From contig CAYZWT010000018.1 in assembly GCA_964482225.1 (NCBI GenBank), positions 1 to 64,000 of the forward strand: DNA of 64,000 bases, written 5' to 3'. A program made the translations under genes and the position numbers. Source of the stretch: UBA1429 sp964482225 (lineage in GTDB: Bacteria; Chloroflexota; Anaerolineae; UBA1429). The first letter of the stretch is position 1. Every line of letters begins with the position of its first letter. Shown piece after piece: positions 50,579 to 59,183 of the stretch. The notes under the pieces were generated by a model. It made no database searches. It saw nothing but the letters and a program-made list of their open reading frames with translations, and was not told the DNA's origin.

Positions 50579-52633
50579 TCAGGCTGCCGTGGTAGCGGAT
50601 ACGGGAACGATCTTGCGCGGCAACACCAGCGTAAAGGTGGCCCCCTGGCCCAGCTCGCTCTCGACCTGGATGGTGCCGCCCATCTCCTGAGCGATCATCA
50701 AAGAGATGGCGAGCCCCAGGCCGGTGCCTTCGCCCTTTTTCTTGGGGTGGCGCGCCGTATAGAACTTGTCAAAGATGCGCTGCCTCTCCTCGGGCGCCAG
50801 CCCGATGCCCGTATCCCGCACGCTGATCCACACGTTGTCGTTGTCCTGCCGGCACGAGATGGTAACGTGGCCGCCCGGCTCGGTGAACTTGATCGCATTG
50901 CCGATCAGATTCGTCACGATCTGTTCCAGGCCCGAGGCGTTGGCGTACAGGGGCTCCTCCACCCACGATTCGTATCGCAGGTTGATGTTCTTGGCGGCTG
51001 CGCTCGTAGATAGCGCGGCGATCACCGGCTCCATCACTTGTGAGAGCGCCATGCGCTCTGGGACCAGCTCAAAGTGCCCACTCTCGAGCCGGGTGAGATC
51101 CAGCAGGTTGTTCACCAGGCGTGTCTGCCGCTCGACCTGGGTCTCCATGATGGCCAGGTACTCGCGCTGCTTGGCCTCTTTGAGCTGATGGGTGAGCAAC
51201 AGCCCCACCAGCATCTTGATGGTGGTCAGGGGCGTGCGCAGCTCGTGCGAAGCATAGGCCACAAAGTCAGATTTCATCTGCTCCACGCGGGCCTCATGGG
51301 TAGAATCGCGGGCCACATACAAGGCGCTCTCGGGCTGGCCATCGAGCCCGGAAAGCGTGGCCGAGCTCAGGCTGACCACGCGCTCTCCCACGTGCAATAT
51401 GAGGCGAGGAGCCCGCCCTTGGTCGGCCTGCACATCGCCCAGGGCGTCGGCCAAGATCGGGGGCGCCTTCTGCCCGGTGTGGATATCCAACATCTCTCCG
51501 GCGGCCCGGTTGGCAAGCAACACCTGGCGCTCTGGCCCGATGACGAATACCCCTTCGCTCATGTGGGTGAGAATCGCCGAAAGAGACTCGGTCTCGCGCC
51601 GAAGGTCTTCGATTAGGCGTGCATTCTCCAGCGAAACCCCCACCTGGCTGCCATAGATCTCGAGGATGTTGCGCGTCTGCTCGTCTGGTTGCTGCTCCGG
51701 CTCGGGCAGCAGTGCGAGCGCCCCTATCGTCCCCTGGCTGCCGCGCAAGGGTACGCACACGAGATTATCTTGCCGGCCAGATGCTGCGCCCAGGGAGCGC
51801 GCCCGCGCCGGGCTCAGCCTGGGCCACACACCGGAGGCGCCTCGGTTAGCCGGTTGCGTGTGTGGCATGAGGGACAGATCCAGGTCTGGGGGAGGCAGGT
51901 CGGCGGGAAAGTCGCGTCCGTGCCCATATACCAACCCTTGCTCCTCGCGCAGATAGATCCCCAGGCGCTCGATGCCCGTGAGTTGGCCTGCCTGCTCGAT
52001 GATGGTGTTCAGCAGGCCACCAAGCGCCTGGCGGCTGACCACGGCGCTTCCGGCCTGAACCAGGGTCGCCAACTGGCGGTTGTGGCGGTCCAGCGCTCGT
52101 TCTCCACGCTCTTTTTCGGCCATGAGGGCCCACAGTAGCAAGGAGCTAAAGCCCAGATACAGCGCAGCCAGGATCAGGGCTTGCGGCGTTGCACCATCGG
52201 GCATGAGCACCTGATCGCTGTAGATCAAATCCTGATTTCGCAGCACAATGAGCGCTCCGTAGGCGAGAGAGCTAAAGAGCGCCAGCGGCAGAACCGTCCT
52301 TTGCCCCAGGAACCAGCCCGCCATGATCAGGGGCCAAAGATAGGCCAGGAGGAACACATAGCCATCGTTCCCAAAACCCAAGATGAGCAGCGTGATCAGG
52401 ACGATCTCGAGCGAAAAGGCGATGTAGCCGAGGAGCGAAGTCGTTCTTTGTTTGAGAAAGTAGAGATAGGGGATGGGAGCGAGACATTGCAGGGTGGCCA
52501 GGGCAAAGATGGGGTCCAGCCGAGCCGGGCGCGTGAACCCGTTGATGACGAACAGCACCAACAGGAATAGACCGCTCAGGGCCGAGCGCCCCCAGATGAA
52601 CAGACGCCACAGGCGGATGCCACGTTCACCCAT
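50579..52633 (-). CDS. membrane sensor histidine kinase (GAF, PAS-like, HisKA, HATPase)
   Basis: 684 residues. Six to seven hydrophobic helices (about 15-185) form a MASE-like membrane module, then GAF (about 210-345), a PAS-like region (about 355-450), HisKA with ASHELRTP carrying His463, and an HATPase with N box (NLIGNAIKF), DTGIGL and a GTGLGLAI box. Start ATG 52633 overlaps the stop of the response-regulator gene in TAATG. Signal unknown. Confidence 0.92.
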   Translation of the reverse strand: MGERGIRLWRLFIWGRSALSGLFLLVLFVINGFTRPARLDPIFALATLQCLAPIPYLYFLKQRTTSLLGYIAFSLEIVLITLLILGFGNDGYVFLLAYLWPLIMAGWFLGQRTVLPLALFSSLAYGALIVLRNQDLIYSDQVLMPDGATPQALILAALYLGFSSLLLWALMAEKERGERALDRHNRQLATLVQAGSAVVSRQALGGLLNTIIEQAGQLTGIERLGIYLREEQGLVYGHGRDFPADLPPPDLDLSLMPHTQPANRGASGVWPRLSPARARSLGAASGRQDNLVCVPLRGSQGTIGALALLPEPEQQPDEQTRNILEIYGSQVGVSLENARLIEDLRRETESLSAILTHMSEGVFVIGPERQVLLANRAAGEMLDIHTGQKAPPILADALGDVQADQGRAPRLILHVGERVVSLSSATLSGLDGQPESALYVARDSTHEARVEQMKSDFVAYASHELRTPLTTIKMLVGLLLTHQLKEAKQREYLAIMETQVERQTRLVNNLLDLTRLESGHFELVPERMALSQVMEPVIAALSTSAAAKNINLRYESWVEEPLYANASGLEQIVTNLIGNAIKFTEPGGHVTISCRQDNDNVWISVRDTGIGLAPEERQRIFDKFYTARHPKKKGEGTGLGLAISLMIAQEMGGTIQVESELGQGATFTLVLPRKIVPVSATTAA

Positions 52634-53685
52634 TATGATGCCCTCGCTGCTTGAGGTGCGCGGCCGGGCACCCATAGCATATAGCTCTGGCGCCCGTCCC
52701 GGGTTTGCTGTACGTCCAGTTTGCCGTGGTGCCCCTGGGCAACGTGCCGGGCCAAGTCCAGCGCGTCGGCGAGGCGTTCCGGGTTGCCACGCGCGTTGGC
52801 GTGGGAGCTGCCCTCCGTGACAATGAACTCCAATCCCCGATCCTGGGCGCGCCTGGCCATGACAGAGACCTGGCCGCCTTGCGGGGCGAGTTCCACTACG
52901 GCTTCGAGCAAGCCGGCCAAGGTGCGAGTGATGGCCGCCTCGTTCACGATGCCGCTCAATAGGCCGCCGCAGGTGATGCTTACCTGAACCTTCTTGGCCG
53001 CCGCCTGCCGAGAGGCGCTGGCCGCCGAGCGGCGCACGATGGGCGCGATGCGCACCGGTTCCCAGGTAAAGGGTTGCTCGATATCATCGGCGCTGGCCCA
53101 CTGCAAGTCGTCAACCAGTTCAGACAGGGTGTGGGCGGCCTCGATGGCGCGCCGCAAGCTGACGCGCTGGGTCTCGGGGTCATTGGCCAGCCGCGCCTGC
53201 GCTAGGGCATCGAGCTGTTTGTTCACATCCTCGACGGGCTGGCGCAGTTGCGACGCCAGACGCGCGAGGGTGCGTGCCCGGAGCGCGTCGAAATCGGACC
53301 GATCTTTGGCGCGCGTCTGCTGTACACGGTTCAGAATGGTGGCCACGCGGGCGCAGAGCTCTTGCGGATCAAAGGGCTTGGTCATATAGTCATCGGCCCC
53401 ATCGCGCAGCCCCGCCAGTTTGTCATCGAGCCCGCTCTTGGCCGTCAGAAAGAGTAGGGGGATGCTGCCCCCCGTGAGCGCGCGAACGCGCCGATGAAAC
53501 TCGTGGCCATCCATATCCTGCATCATGATATCCGAGATGATCAGATCCGGGCGAGCTTCTACCATTCCCTTGAGGGCTTCGGAGCCGCTCTCGGCTGTGA
53601 ATACGTCATAGCCGTTGTGCGAGAGATACTCTTGAATCGAGAACAAGAGCTGAGGCTCATCATCAACAATAAGGATTCTGGGCAT
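52633..53685 (-). CDS. response regulator with degenerate kinase-like C-terminal module
   Basis: 350 residues. REC domain with VDDE, phospho-Asp52 in SDIMMQDMDG and Lys in YMTKPF. Residues about 130-210 are a long helical region resembling a DHp ('LARLASQLRQPVEDVNKQ') without the catalytic His, followed by an ATPase-like fold lacking clear N and G boxes. No DNA-binding domain, so the output is likely protein-protein, perhaps with the kinase encoded next. ATG 53685 chosen by GAGGG and by the REC start. Confidence 0.85.
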   Translation of the reverse strand: MPRILIVDDEPQLLFSIQEYLSHNGYDVFTAESGSEALKGMVEARPDLIISDIMMQDMDGHEFHRRVRALTGGSIPLLFLTAKSGLDDKLAGLRDGADDYMTKPFDPQELCARVATILNRVQQTRAKDRSDFDALRARTLARLASQLRQPVEDVNKQLDALAQARLANDPETQRVSLRRAIEAAHTLSELVDDLQWASADDIEQPFTWEPVRIAPIVRRSAASASRQAAAKKVQVSITCGGLLSGIVNEAAITRTLAGLLEAVVELAPQGGQVSVMARRAQDRGLEFIVTEGSSHANARGNPERLADALDLARHVAQGHHGKLDVQQTRDGRQSYMLWVPGRAPQAARAS

Positions 53686-53752
53686 CTGTACCCTCACTTT
53701 TTTTCCCTGTGGGACCCGACGCGGCGCGCATGGCGCTACGCGTACCATAACA

Positions 53753-53786
53753 AGTATAGCAGACATGGCCCTATCTACAGGCCATG
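53753..53786 (-). promoter_or_regulatory. promoter and inverted-repeat operator of the response regulator-kinase operon
   Basis: Minus-strand -10 TATACT (53758-53753) in TGCTATACT. The -35 zone is occupied by CATGGCC/GGCCATG (53764-53770/53780-53786, 9-base spacer), a likely transcription-factor site. Confidence 0.45.
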
Positions 53787-53872
53787 ATGGCGTTAAACGG
53801 ATGTAAGCTCTGTGTAAATAGCATCTTTACCGCATCGGGCGTGTGTGCGCACGGTGCGCCGGTGCGCAGACA

Positions 53873-53900
53873 TTGACAGCCTGGATGGGCTTGATATAAT
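53873..53900 (+). promoter_or_regulatory. near-consensus promoter of the DUF4062-like gene
   Basis: TTGACA (53873-53878), 16-base spacer, TATAAT (53895-53900). This is one of the strongest promoters in the window. The leader runs about 90 bases to 53998. Confidence 0.8.
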
Positions 53901-53997
53901 CGGCGAGCCGGTGACCAAGCCGTATCACCGGGCGGGCGCCCGTGATGCGATCCCATCGGCGGAACCCTTTGGCCCCGCCCTTCGTAAGGTGAAAAGA

Positions 53998-54552
53998 GTG
54001 ACAGCAGAGCTTGCGATCTATATCAGCGCGGCCCCCGAGATGGACCCCGAATGCGAGTTGCTGGGGCAACGGCTGGCATTGTTGACCCAATCGGCGCGCT
54101 GGACCATCAAGCGCACGCCGACCTCTGGAGAGTATACGAACCCAGACCTGGATACGTTGGCGCGCAGCCAGTTCTACCTGATCCTGCTCGGCCAGGATAT
54201 CGTGGCCCCGATGGGGGTCGAGTGGCGCGCGGCGCAGGCGCAGGGCCTGGCCGTGCTGGCTTACCGCAGCACAGCAAGGCCGCCCACGCCGGCGGCCTCG
54301 GTCTTTGCCCACCAGTCGGGCATCGAGTGGCGGGTATATGCCAGCCCGCAGCAGTTCGCTCACGATGTCGAGCGCAGGCTGATTCGGATGCTCATCGAGG
54401 GCACCCCCGGCTATGGGCTTGCATGGCAGGATGTGGAGCAGCTTGCAGAGCGTTTGCGCGAGAACGAGGAGCCGGAGCAGAGCGAAAAAACAGGGGAATC
54501 GCGTCGCGGGGCCGGGCAAGGCGGGATCATCCTGCCCTCGAGCCAGGGCTGA
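53998..54552 (+). CDS. DUF4062/TIR-like-fold protein, function unknown
   Basis: 184 residues. 'AELAIYISAAPEMDPECELLGQRL' then 'SQFYLILLGQDIVAPMGVEWRAAQAQGLAVLAY' follow the DUF4062 layout (beta strand with ISS-like turn, E/R-rich helix, 'D-ylGllG...G-EwraA...vL-Y'), a fold related to TIR/SLOG nucleotide sensors. The catalytic Glu of TIR NADases cannot be placed with confidence. GTG 53998 has AAGGTGAAAAGA upstream. The ATG at 53845 lies before the promoter and is excluded. A short charged tail ends the protein. Confidence 0.6.
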   Translation: MTAELAIYISAAPEMDPECELLGQRLALLTQSARWTIKRTPTSGEYTNPDLDTLARSQFYLILLGQDIVAPMGVEWRAAQAQGLAVLAYRSTARPPTPAASVFAHQSGIEWRVYASPQQFAHDVERRLIRMLIEGTPGYGLAWQDVEQLAERLRENEEPEQSEKTGESRRGAGQGGIILPSSQG

Positions 54553-54587
54553 GCTGCGTGGCCCGTGGCGATGTGGATCACTGGTTT

Positions 54588-54617
54588 GCGATAGCCGGGC
54601 CGTTCAGCCGCTATCGC
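54588..54617. terminator. hairpin after the DUF4062-like gene
   Basis: GCGATAG (54588-54594) pairs with CTATCGC (54611-54617). It stops 21 bases before the next ATG. Weak as a terminator. Confidence 0.3.
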
Positions 54618-54638
54618 GGAAAGGGCGCCGGGTGAGAG

Positions 54639-55250
54639 ATGCTTTGTCCCACCTGTCATAAGGCCACCCTGGGGGGGAGCCTGTGTCCCGGCTGTGGGCA
54701 GCCCGTGCCGGAGCAGGAGCGTTTTGAGGGGCAGGGGGGACACTATCTGCGGGTCCTGCTGCTGCTCTCTCTGGCGCTCTTTATCACGGCCACCGTGATC
54801 ACCAGTCTGCGCTCGGGCCGGCGCATCGGCCTGGAGTACCTGGTGCAATCACGCTGGTTCTGGCTCTACATGCTGCTCTTTTTTCTGCCGCCCGGCGTGG
54901 GCCTGTACTACTGGTTCATGCTGCGCGATGAAGAGATCACCGTTACCGATGAGTACATCATGCGGCGTTCTCGCTGGGGCGATGAGCAGCTCTATTGGAG
55001 CGAGCTGTGCGCCTTTCACAAGCAGATCTTGCCCTTTCGCGAGACACGCTTGGGGCGCATCACGGGCCTCAGCCGCTGGCTGTCCAACAAACGGCTCTTT
55101 AGCCGGCTGCCGCCCTATGCCTATGAGCTGATCGGCTGCGATGAGCAGGGCCAGGTCAAGACCTTTCGCCTGGAACCGGGGAGCGTGGATGAGATGCCCT
55201 GGCTGCTCGCCATCATTGAGGCGCAGGCCGGCCCTCCCCAGGAGATATAG
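54639..55250 (+). CDS. zinc-ribbon membrane protein, unknown function
   Basis: 203 residues. An N-terminal zinc ribbon (CPTCHK ... CPGCGQ, residues 3-23), two helices (about 40-58 and 71-92), then a soluble domain 'DEEITVTDEYIMRRSRWGDEQLYWSEL' that resembles membrane-anchored PH-like (bPH) domains. ATG 54639 follows GGGTGAGAG. Its 3' end overlaps the convergent M23-like gene by 38 bases. Confidence 0.75.
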   Translation: MLCPTCHKATLGGSLCPGCGQPVPEQERFEGQGGHYLRVLLLLSLALFITATVITSLRSGRRIGLEYLVQSRWFWLYMLLFFLPPGVGLYYWFMLRDEEITVTDEYIMRRSRWGDEQLYWSELCAFHKQILPFRETRLGRITGLSRWLSNKRLFSRLPPYAYELIGCDEQGQVKTFRLEPGSVDEMPWLLAIIEAQAGPPQEI

Positions 55251-56844
55251 GCTCCCAATGCGGCGCGCCGGGCTCTGGGGGCTCTATCGCCGGCAGGATC
55301 GGCAGCGAGGACACGTTCACGGCAGGCTGCATCGGCAGCGCCATGCGATAATACGCCCCCTGTTGGCAGTAACCGGCCTCTACCAGTTTCCAGAGGCCCT
55401 GGTCCGACCCGATGGGGATATCGAGTTGTAACAAGGCCGCCTGCCCGACATCCAGGGGCGCCACCGGGTGGAGACGTTCGGCAAAGCTCTCCCCGCCAGG
55501 CTTCCAACCCCAGATCTCGATGGCCTCGGGCTCGGCCAGGGCCGTGCCGACGTTGCGCACCTGGACAAAGACGTGCGCCTTTTCCAGCGAGCGGAACAAC
55601 TCGATGCGCTCTACGACAAGCTGCGGGCCGTTCACCACCAACTCGCGTCGCAACTGGGCGAACAGGTGCTCGCGACCTTCCAGGCGGTAGCCCGCTCGCT
55701 GGAGCGTCCAGGCGCCCGCTTGGTGCAGGCGGGCATCGGTCTCCACAAGCACGCGCTGCACCTCTCCAGGGGCGAGCGTCAGCGGCTCATCGTAGGCGGC
55801 CCGCCAGTGTACGCCATCAGGGCGCAGGCCATCTATAAAGAGCGCATCCAGACGCATCTCCTCCACGCCCTGGTTCTCGACCCAGATGTACAGCCGCAGC
55901 AGGTCGCCCACCGAGAGGGCGCCCCGGCTCATCCCCAGCCCCACATGGCGCAGCGGCGAGGGCGTAACCTCCACCTGGCCACGGGCGGGCGTGCCCATGA
56001 TGCCCTGTTCGGTGCGGTAGGTCAGGCGGCCCACGTACCATAGGCCCGCCGAAGGGGGGTGTACGGGAACGGTGATCTCGACCTGGGCCTTGCCATCCAC
56101 GGACCAATCGCCCTGGGTCTCGGCCAGCAGCGCATCTCCCTCGGTGGAATAGAGTGCGATCTGCAGCAGATCAAAGCGCAAGGGCTCTAGCCCCTCGTTG
56201 TAGATCGGCGCCAGCAGTTCCACCCCCTCGCCCAGAGCGATCTCGGCCTGCAGAGGCGTGATCTCGCCGGAGAGGGTGAGTTGGGCCGGGCAGCCCAGGT
56301 TGGTGATATATGCTCCCAAGGCGAGCTCTGCGGGAGAGAGGCCAAAGAGCCGCGTCAGTTGCGCCTGATCGGGACGCACCCAGCGCTCGCCCTCGCGCAT
56401 CAGCAGTTCCAGGTGCAGGTGGGCGCTGGGCACCCCAGAGGCCCCCGAGTGGCCGATCAGCTCACCGGCGCGCACGGCGCGCTCGCCCTGCTGCTCGTCG
56501 CGCAGGTGCGCCAGCCGCACCAGCCAATCGCCCGTCTCATCCATGATCTCGATATAGTAGCCCAGGTTGGTCTCAAAGGGGCGTTCGTCGCGCAGGAAAT
56601 AGGCCTGGCCGTTCATGGGGGCATACAAGGGCACTCCCTCTTCCAGGAGGAAATCGTAGGCGATGCCGGTGGCCTTGCCATACTCCCAGTGGCCCTCGGG
56701 CTCCCAGGAGACGCGGTGCCCCTGGCCACAAGCCCAGGGCAGGGCGAACCCGCCGGGCAGTGTATAGTCCGGGCCCTGGGCCTGGGCCGGCAGCCACCCC
56801 ACCAGGCTGGCGATCAAGAGTACGGCCCAGATGCAGCGCTTCAC
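55213..56844 (-). CDS. exported M23-like (LytM) protein with CARDB-like repeats
   Basis: 543 residues, signal peptide ending ...LPAQAQ. Residues about 30-165 resemble M23 metallopeptidases: 'GIAYDFLLEEGVPLYAPMNGQAYF', 'LRDEQQGERAVRAGELIGHSGASG' and the HLHLE motif with two ligand His. The first ligand motif, usually HxGxD, reads ATGIAYD, so one zinc ligand is missing and activity is doubtful. The rest is two or three adhesive beta domains with CARDB-like 'VENQGVEEMRLDALFIDG'. ATG 56844, promoter at 56891. Confidence 0.8.
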   Translation of the reverse strand: MKRCIWAVLLIASLVGWLPAQAQGPDYTLPGGFALPWACGQGHRVSWEPEGHWEYGKATGIAYDFLLEEGVPLYAPMNGQAYFLRDERPFETNLGYYIEIMDETGDWLVRLAHLRDEQQGERAVRAGELIGHSGASGVPSAHLHLELLMREGERWVRPDQAQLTRLFGLSPAELALGAYITNLGCPAQLTLSGEITPLQAEIALGEGVELLAPIYNEGLEPLRFDLLQIALYSTEGDALLAETQGDWSVDGKAQVEITVPVHPPSAGLWYVGRLTYRTEQGIMGTPARGQVEVTPSPLRHVGLGMSRGALSVGDLLRLYIWVENQGVEEMRLDALFIDGLRPDGVHWRAAYDEPLTLAPGEVQRVLVETDARLHQAGAWTLQRAGYRLEGREHLFAQLRRELVVNGPQLVVERIELFRSLEKAHVFVQVRNVGTALAEPEAIEIWGWKPGGESFAERLHPVAPLDVGQAALLQLDIPIGSDQGLWKLVEAGYCQQGAYYRMALPMQPAVNVSSLPILPAIEPPEPGAPHWEPISPGEGRPAPQ

Positions 56845-56890
56845 AGATACTCTCCGTCTCGGGTGTTCCGGCCTGTCTCAACTTGCGGCA

Positions 56891-56901
56891 AGTATAGCAC
56901 A
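56891..56901 (-). promoter_or_regulatory. extended -10 promoter of the M23-like gene
   Basis: Minus-strand TGTGCTATACT (56901-56891), 47 bases before the ATG, same extended type as the amino-acid transporter promoters. Confidence 0.65.
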
Positions 56902-56917
56902 CCCTGCGCGGCAAGGC

Positions 56918-58219
56918 TCAATGGGTGGCGCAGGCTATGCAAGGGTCAAAGGCGCGCACCACGCGCCCCACGGCGCGCTCCAGCTCCATGCTGATGCCTG
57001 TGGCGCTGATATAGCGCCGGGCTGCCACCTCCAGCGCCCGCTCGATGGCAAAAATGTTGTACTGGGTGGGCACCAGAAAGCGCGCCTTTTGCACGACCCC
57101 CCGGTCAATGACGTAATGGTGGATCAAAGGGCCCCTGGGCGCCTCCACCAAGCCATAGCCCTCGCCCTCGGCGGCCTGGCACGAAACCCGGAATGGCCCT
57201 TGCCACAAGTCCTGCTCCAGCAGGGCAATGGCGCGCTCGATGCAATAGATGAGCTCGATGGCCCGCGCCAGATCAAAAAGCAAGATGGCGTGGGCGGGAT
57301 AGCCCCATTCCTGACGAAAGCGGCGCAGCAGCGCATCGGCGCGTGGGGCGCCCATCTCGGGCAGCAGGTTGAGGCGCGCCAGCGAGTTGGCCCGCAGCAC
57401 CTGCCCCCGATAGAGCCAGCCATCAGAGTAGCTGGCCTCGATGGGCACCAGGGTCAGGTCTTCGCCATAGGCCGAGGGCGCAAAGGCGTGCTCCTCCTGC
57501 CCATCGGGCGCCAGCACGCGCACCACATCGCCATAATAGGCGTGGCCCTTGTGCACCGACGCCAAATAGTAGGTGGGCTGGTCATCGCCCAGGGTGCCGA
57601 TGCGCTCGCGCAGGCCCGCGAACAGGGCCCAGTAGCGTTCCACCAGCTCGGTCGCCACTCCCAGGCAGCCTTGTAGCTCGCGGCGCATCTCCTCCATCGC
57701 CTGCGGATCCAGCCCCGTCGTGACCCCGCCGACCACGGCCCGCACGGGGTGAATGAACTGGCCGCCCGCCAGGGTGATCAGCCGGGTGCCCAGGCGGCGG
57801 ATCGCCAGGGCGCGCGGGGCGATGTCGGCTTCCTGCTCGTCCAGATGGAACAGGCTGGGCACGCCTTCGCGGCCCGGGAAATCGGGCATGGTGAACAAAA
57901 ACAGCGAGGTGGCCTGGTTCTGGATCAACTGCCCCAGCATCATCAGCTCGCGGATGCGGATCGCTTTGGGGGGTGGCGTGATGCCGCAGGCGTCCTCCAA
58001 CGCCTTGACCGCGGCCACATGATGGGCTGTGGAGCAGACGCCGCAGATGCGCGGTACGATCACCGAGACCTGCTCGGCAGGCACGCCTTGCACGAGCATC
58101 TCGAACCCGCGCAGCTCGGTGGCCTGAAAGTGGGCCGAGAGCACCCGCGCGCCCTGGAACTCGATCACGACGCGGGCATGGCCCTCGATGCGGCTCAAAG
58201 GCACGGTTAGGGTGGGCAT
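56918..58219 (-). CDS. [NiFe] hydrogenase large subunit, group 3-like
   Basis: 433 residues. N-terminal L0/L1 motifs ELRGFE and RICGVC (Cys59, Cys62) and C-terminal L2 motif DPCIACATH (Cys427, Cys430) provide the four Ni ligands. The chain ends exactly at His433, the residue after which maturation proteases normally cut, so no C-terminal peptide is present. Cytosolic, no Tat signal. Start ATG 58219 overlaps the small-subunit stop in TAATG. It resembles Mvh/Frh-type large subunits. Partner electron-transfer subunits are not in the window. Confidence 0.93.
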   Translation of the reverse strand: MPTLTVPLSRIEGHARVVIEFQGARVLSAHFQATELRGFEMLVQGVPAEQVSVIVPRICGVCSTAHHVAAVKALEDACGITPPPKAIRIRELMMLGQLIQNQATSLFLFTMPDFPGREGVPSLFHLDEQEADIAPRALAIRRLGTRLITLAGGQFIHPVRAVVGGVTTGLDPQAMEEMRRELQGCLGVATELVERYWALFAGLRERIGTLGDDQPTYYLASVHKGHAYYGDVVRVLAPDGQEEHAFAPSAYGEDLTLVPIEASYSDGWLYRGQVLRANSLARLNLLPEMGAPRADALLRRFRQEWGYPAHAILLFDLARAIELIYCIERAIALLEQDLWQGPFRVSCQAAEGEGYGLVEAPRGPLIHHYVIDRGVVQKARFLVPTQYNIFAIERALEVAARRYISATGISMELERAVGRVVRAFDPCIACATH

Positions 58220-59058
58220 TAAAAGACCTTGTCCTTGTCGCGGGGCGCGCCAGCATAATCGGCGAACTGGAACAAAAAGAGCGAGAATTGGGGCGAGCGA
58301 ATCCCCGAATCAATCTCCTCAGGGGGGATATCGGTCATCCGCACAAAGACCTTCTGGATTGCCTCCAGCCATTCTTGTGAGGAGCGCTCGATGAACCCAT
58401 CGGACGGGCCACGGCAGCCCACGCAGGGGTGCCCGGCGCGGGGGCAGGGCGCCCGGCAGCCGCCCCGGGTAGCGGAGCCGATGCAGAGATAGCCCTGGTT
58501 GATCAGGCAGATCTCGGGATCCACCTCGCCGCCCTGAAAGCCGATCAGCCGCTGCGGGCGGTCGCGGGTCTTGCGGCGGCCGCACTCGATGCACACGGTG
58601 CGTGAGGGCGCAAAGCCGGGCGTATCAAAGAGCAGCGCCATGTACAGCTCTGACGTGGGCGGGCAGCCGGTCAGATAGCGGCTAACGGGCGTGATGGCAT
58701 CCACCGCGCGCGAGCGGGGCAAGAGCCGGGGCACATGGCGGCGCTCCATGCGGTCGAAAAAGACCTGGCGCACGTCATCGCGATAGCCCAGGTTGGCCAC
58801 GCCGCCCGAGACGGCGCAGGTCCCCACCGGCACGATCTCTCGCGCCCGTTTGGCCGCGGCGCGCAGGCGGTACAGGTCATCCTCGGTGTATACGGCGCCC
58901 GTCACCAACAGGATATCCACCTCCGGGATATCCTCCGCCGAGAGGATCAACGGCATATAGACCAACTGCTCTTCTTGCAGCCAGCTCTCGGCGTTGAGCA
59001 TCGAGACCTCGCAGCCGGAACAGCCGGAGAGCTGCAAAACGGCGAAACGTTCCCCCAT
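58219..59058 (-). CDS. [NiFe] hydrogenase small subunit, group 3-like
   Basis: 279 residues. The proximal FeS motif LSGCSGCEVSM (Cys13, Cys16), 'PVGTCAVSGG' and 'LTGCPPTSE' complete the first cluster. The C-terminal 'CLINQGYLCIGSATRGGC', 'CP' and 'PCVGCRGP' motifs bind two more [4Fe-4S] clusters, as in F420-non-reducing (MvhG/FrhG-like) small subunits. No signal peptide. Carries electrons between the active site and an unknown partner. ATG 59058 follows GGGGAG. Confidence 0.92.
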   Translation of the reverse strand: MGERFAVLQLSGCSGCEVSMLNAESWLQEEQLVYMPLILSAEDIPEVDILLVTGAVYTEDDLYRLRAAAKRAREIVPVGTCAVSGGVANLGYRDDVRQVFFDRMERRHVPRLLPRSRAVDAITPVSRYLTGCPPTSELYMALLFDTPGFAPSRTVCIECGRRKTRDRPQRLIGFQGGEVDPEICLINQGYLCIGSATRGGCRAPCPRAGHPCVGCRGPSDGFIERSSQEWLEAIQKVFVRMTDIPPEEIDSGIRSPQFSLFLFQFADYAGAPRDKDKVF

Positions 59059-59103
59059 CGGCCCTGCTCCCCTCTGGTGCGATCATGGCGCCTGACACAC
59101 CTG

Positions 59104-59114
59104 ATTGTAGCACA
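59104..59114 (-). promoter_or_regulatory. extended -10 promoter of the hydrogenase operon
   Basis: Minus-strand TGTGCTACAAT (59114-59104), 46 bases before the ATG at 59058. Back to back with the ubiB promoter. Confidence 0.6.
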
Positions 59115-59172
59115 GTCAAAGGCCAGAGGGCCAATGGCGCTACGGCGAGCGCCTCGCGAGCGCCGCCGCCTT

Positions 59173-59183
59173 TGTGCTATACT
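59173..59183 (+). promoter_or_regulatory. extended -10 promoter of the UbiB-like gene
   Basis: TGTGCTATACT, 31 bases before the start codon at 59214. Confidence 0.6.

Noticed and set aside
53845..53997. N-terminal extension of the DUF4062-like protein
   Set aside because: The extra codons cover the TTGACA/TATAAT promoter and show no conserved pattern; GTG 53998 has the ribosome site.
56918..59058. H2-sensing (regulatory) hydrogenase
   Set aside because: The missing C-terminal peptide fits, but the small subunit carries extra FeS motifs of group 3 enzymes and no associated sensor kinase is present next to it.
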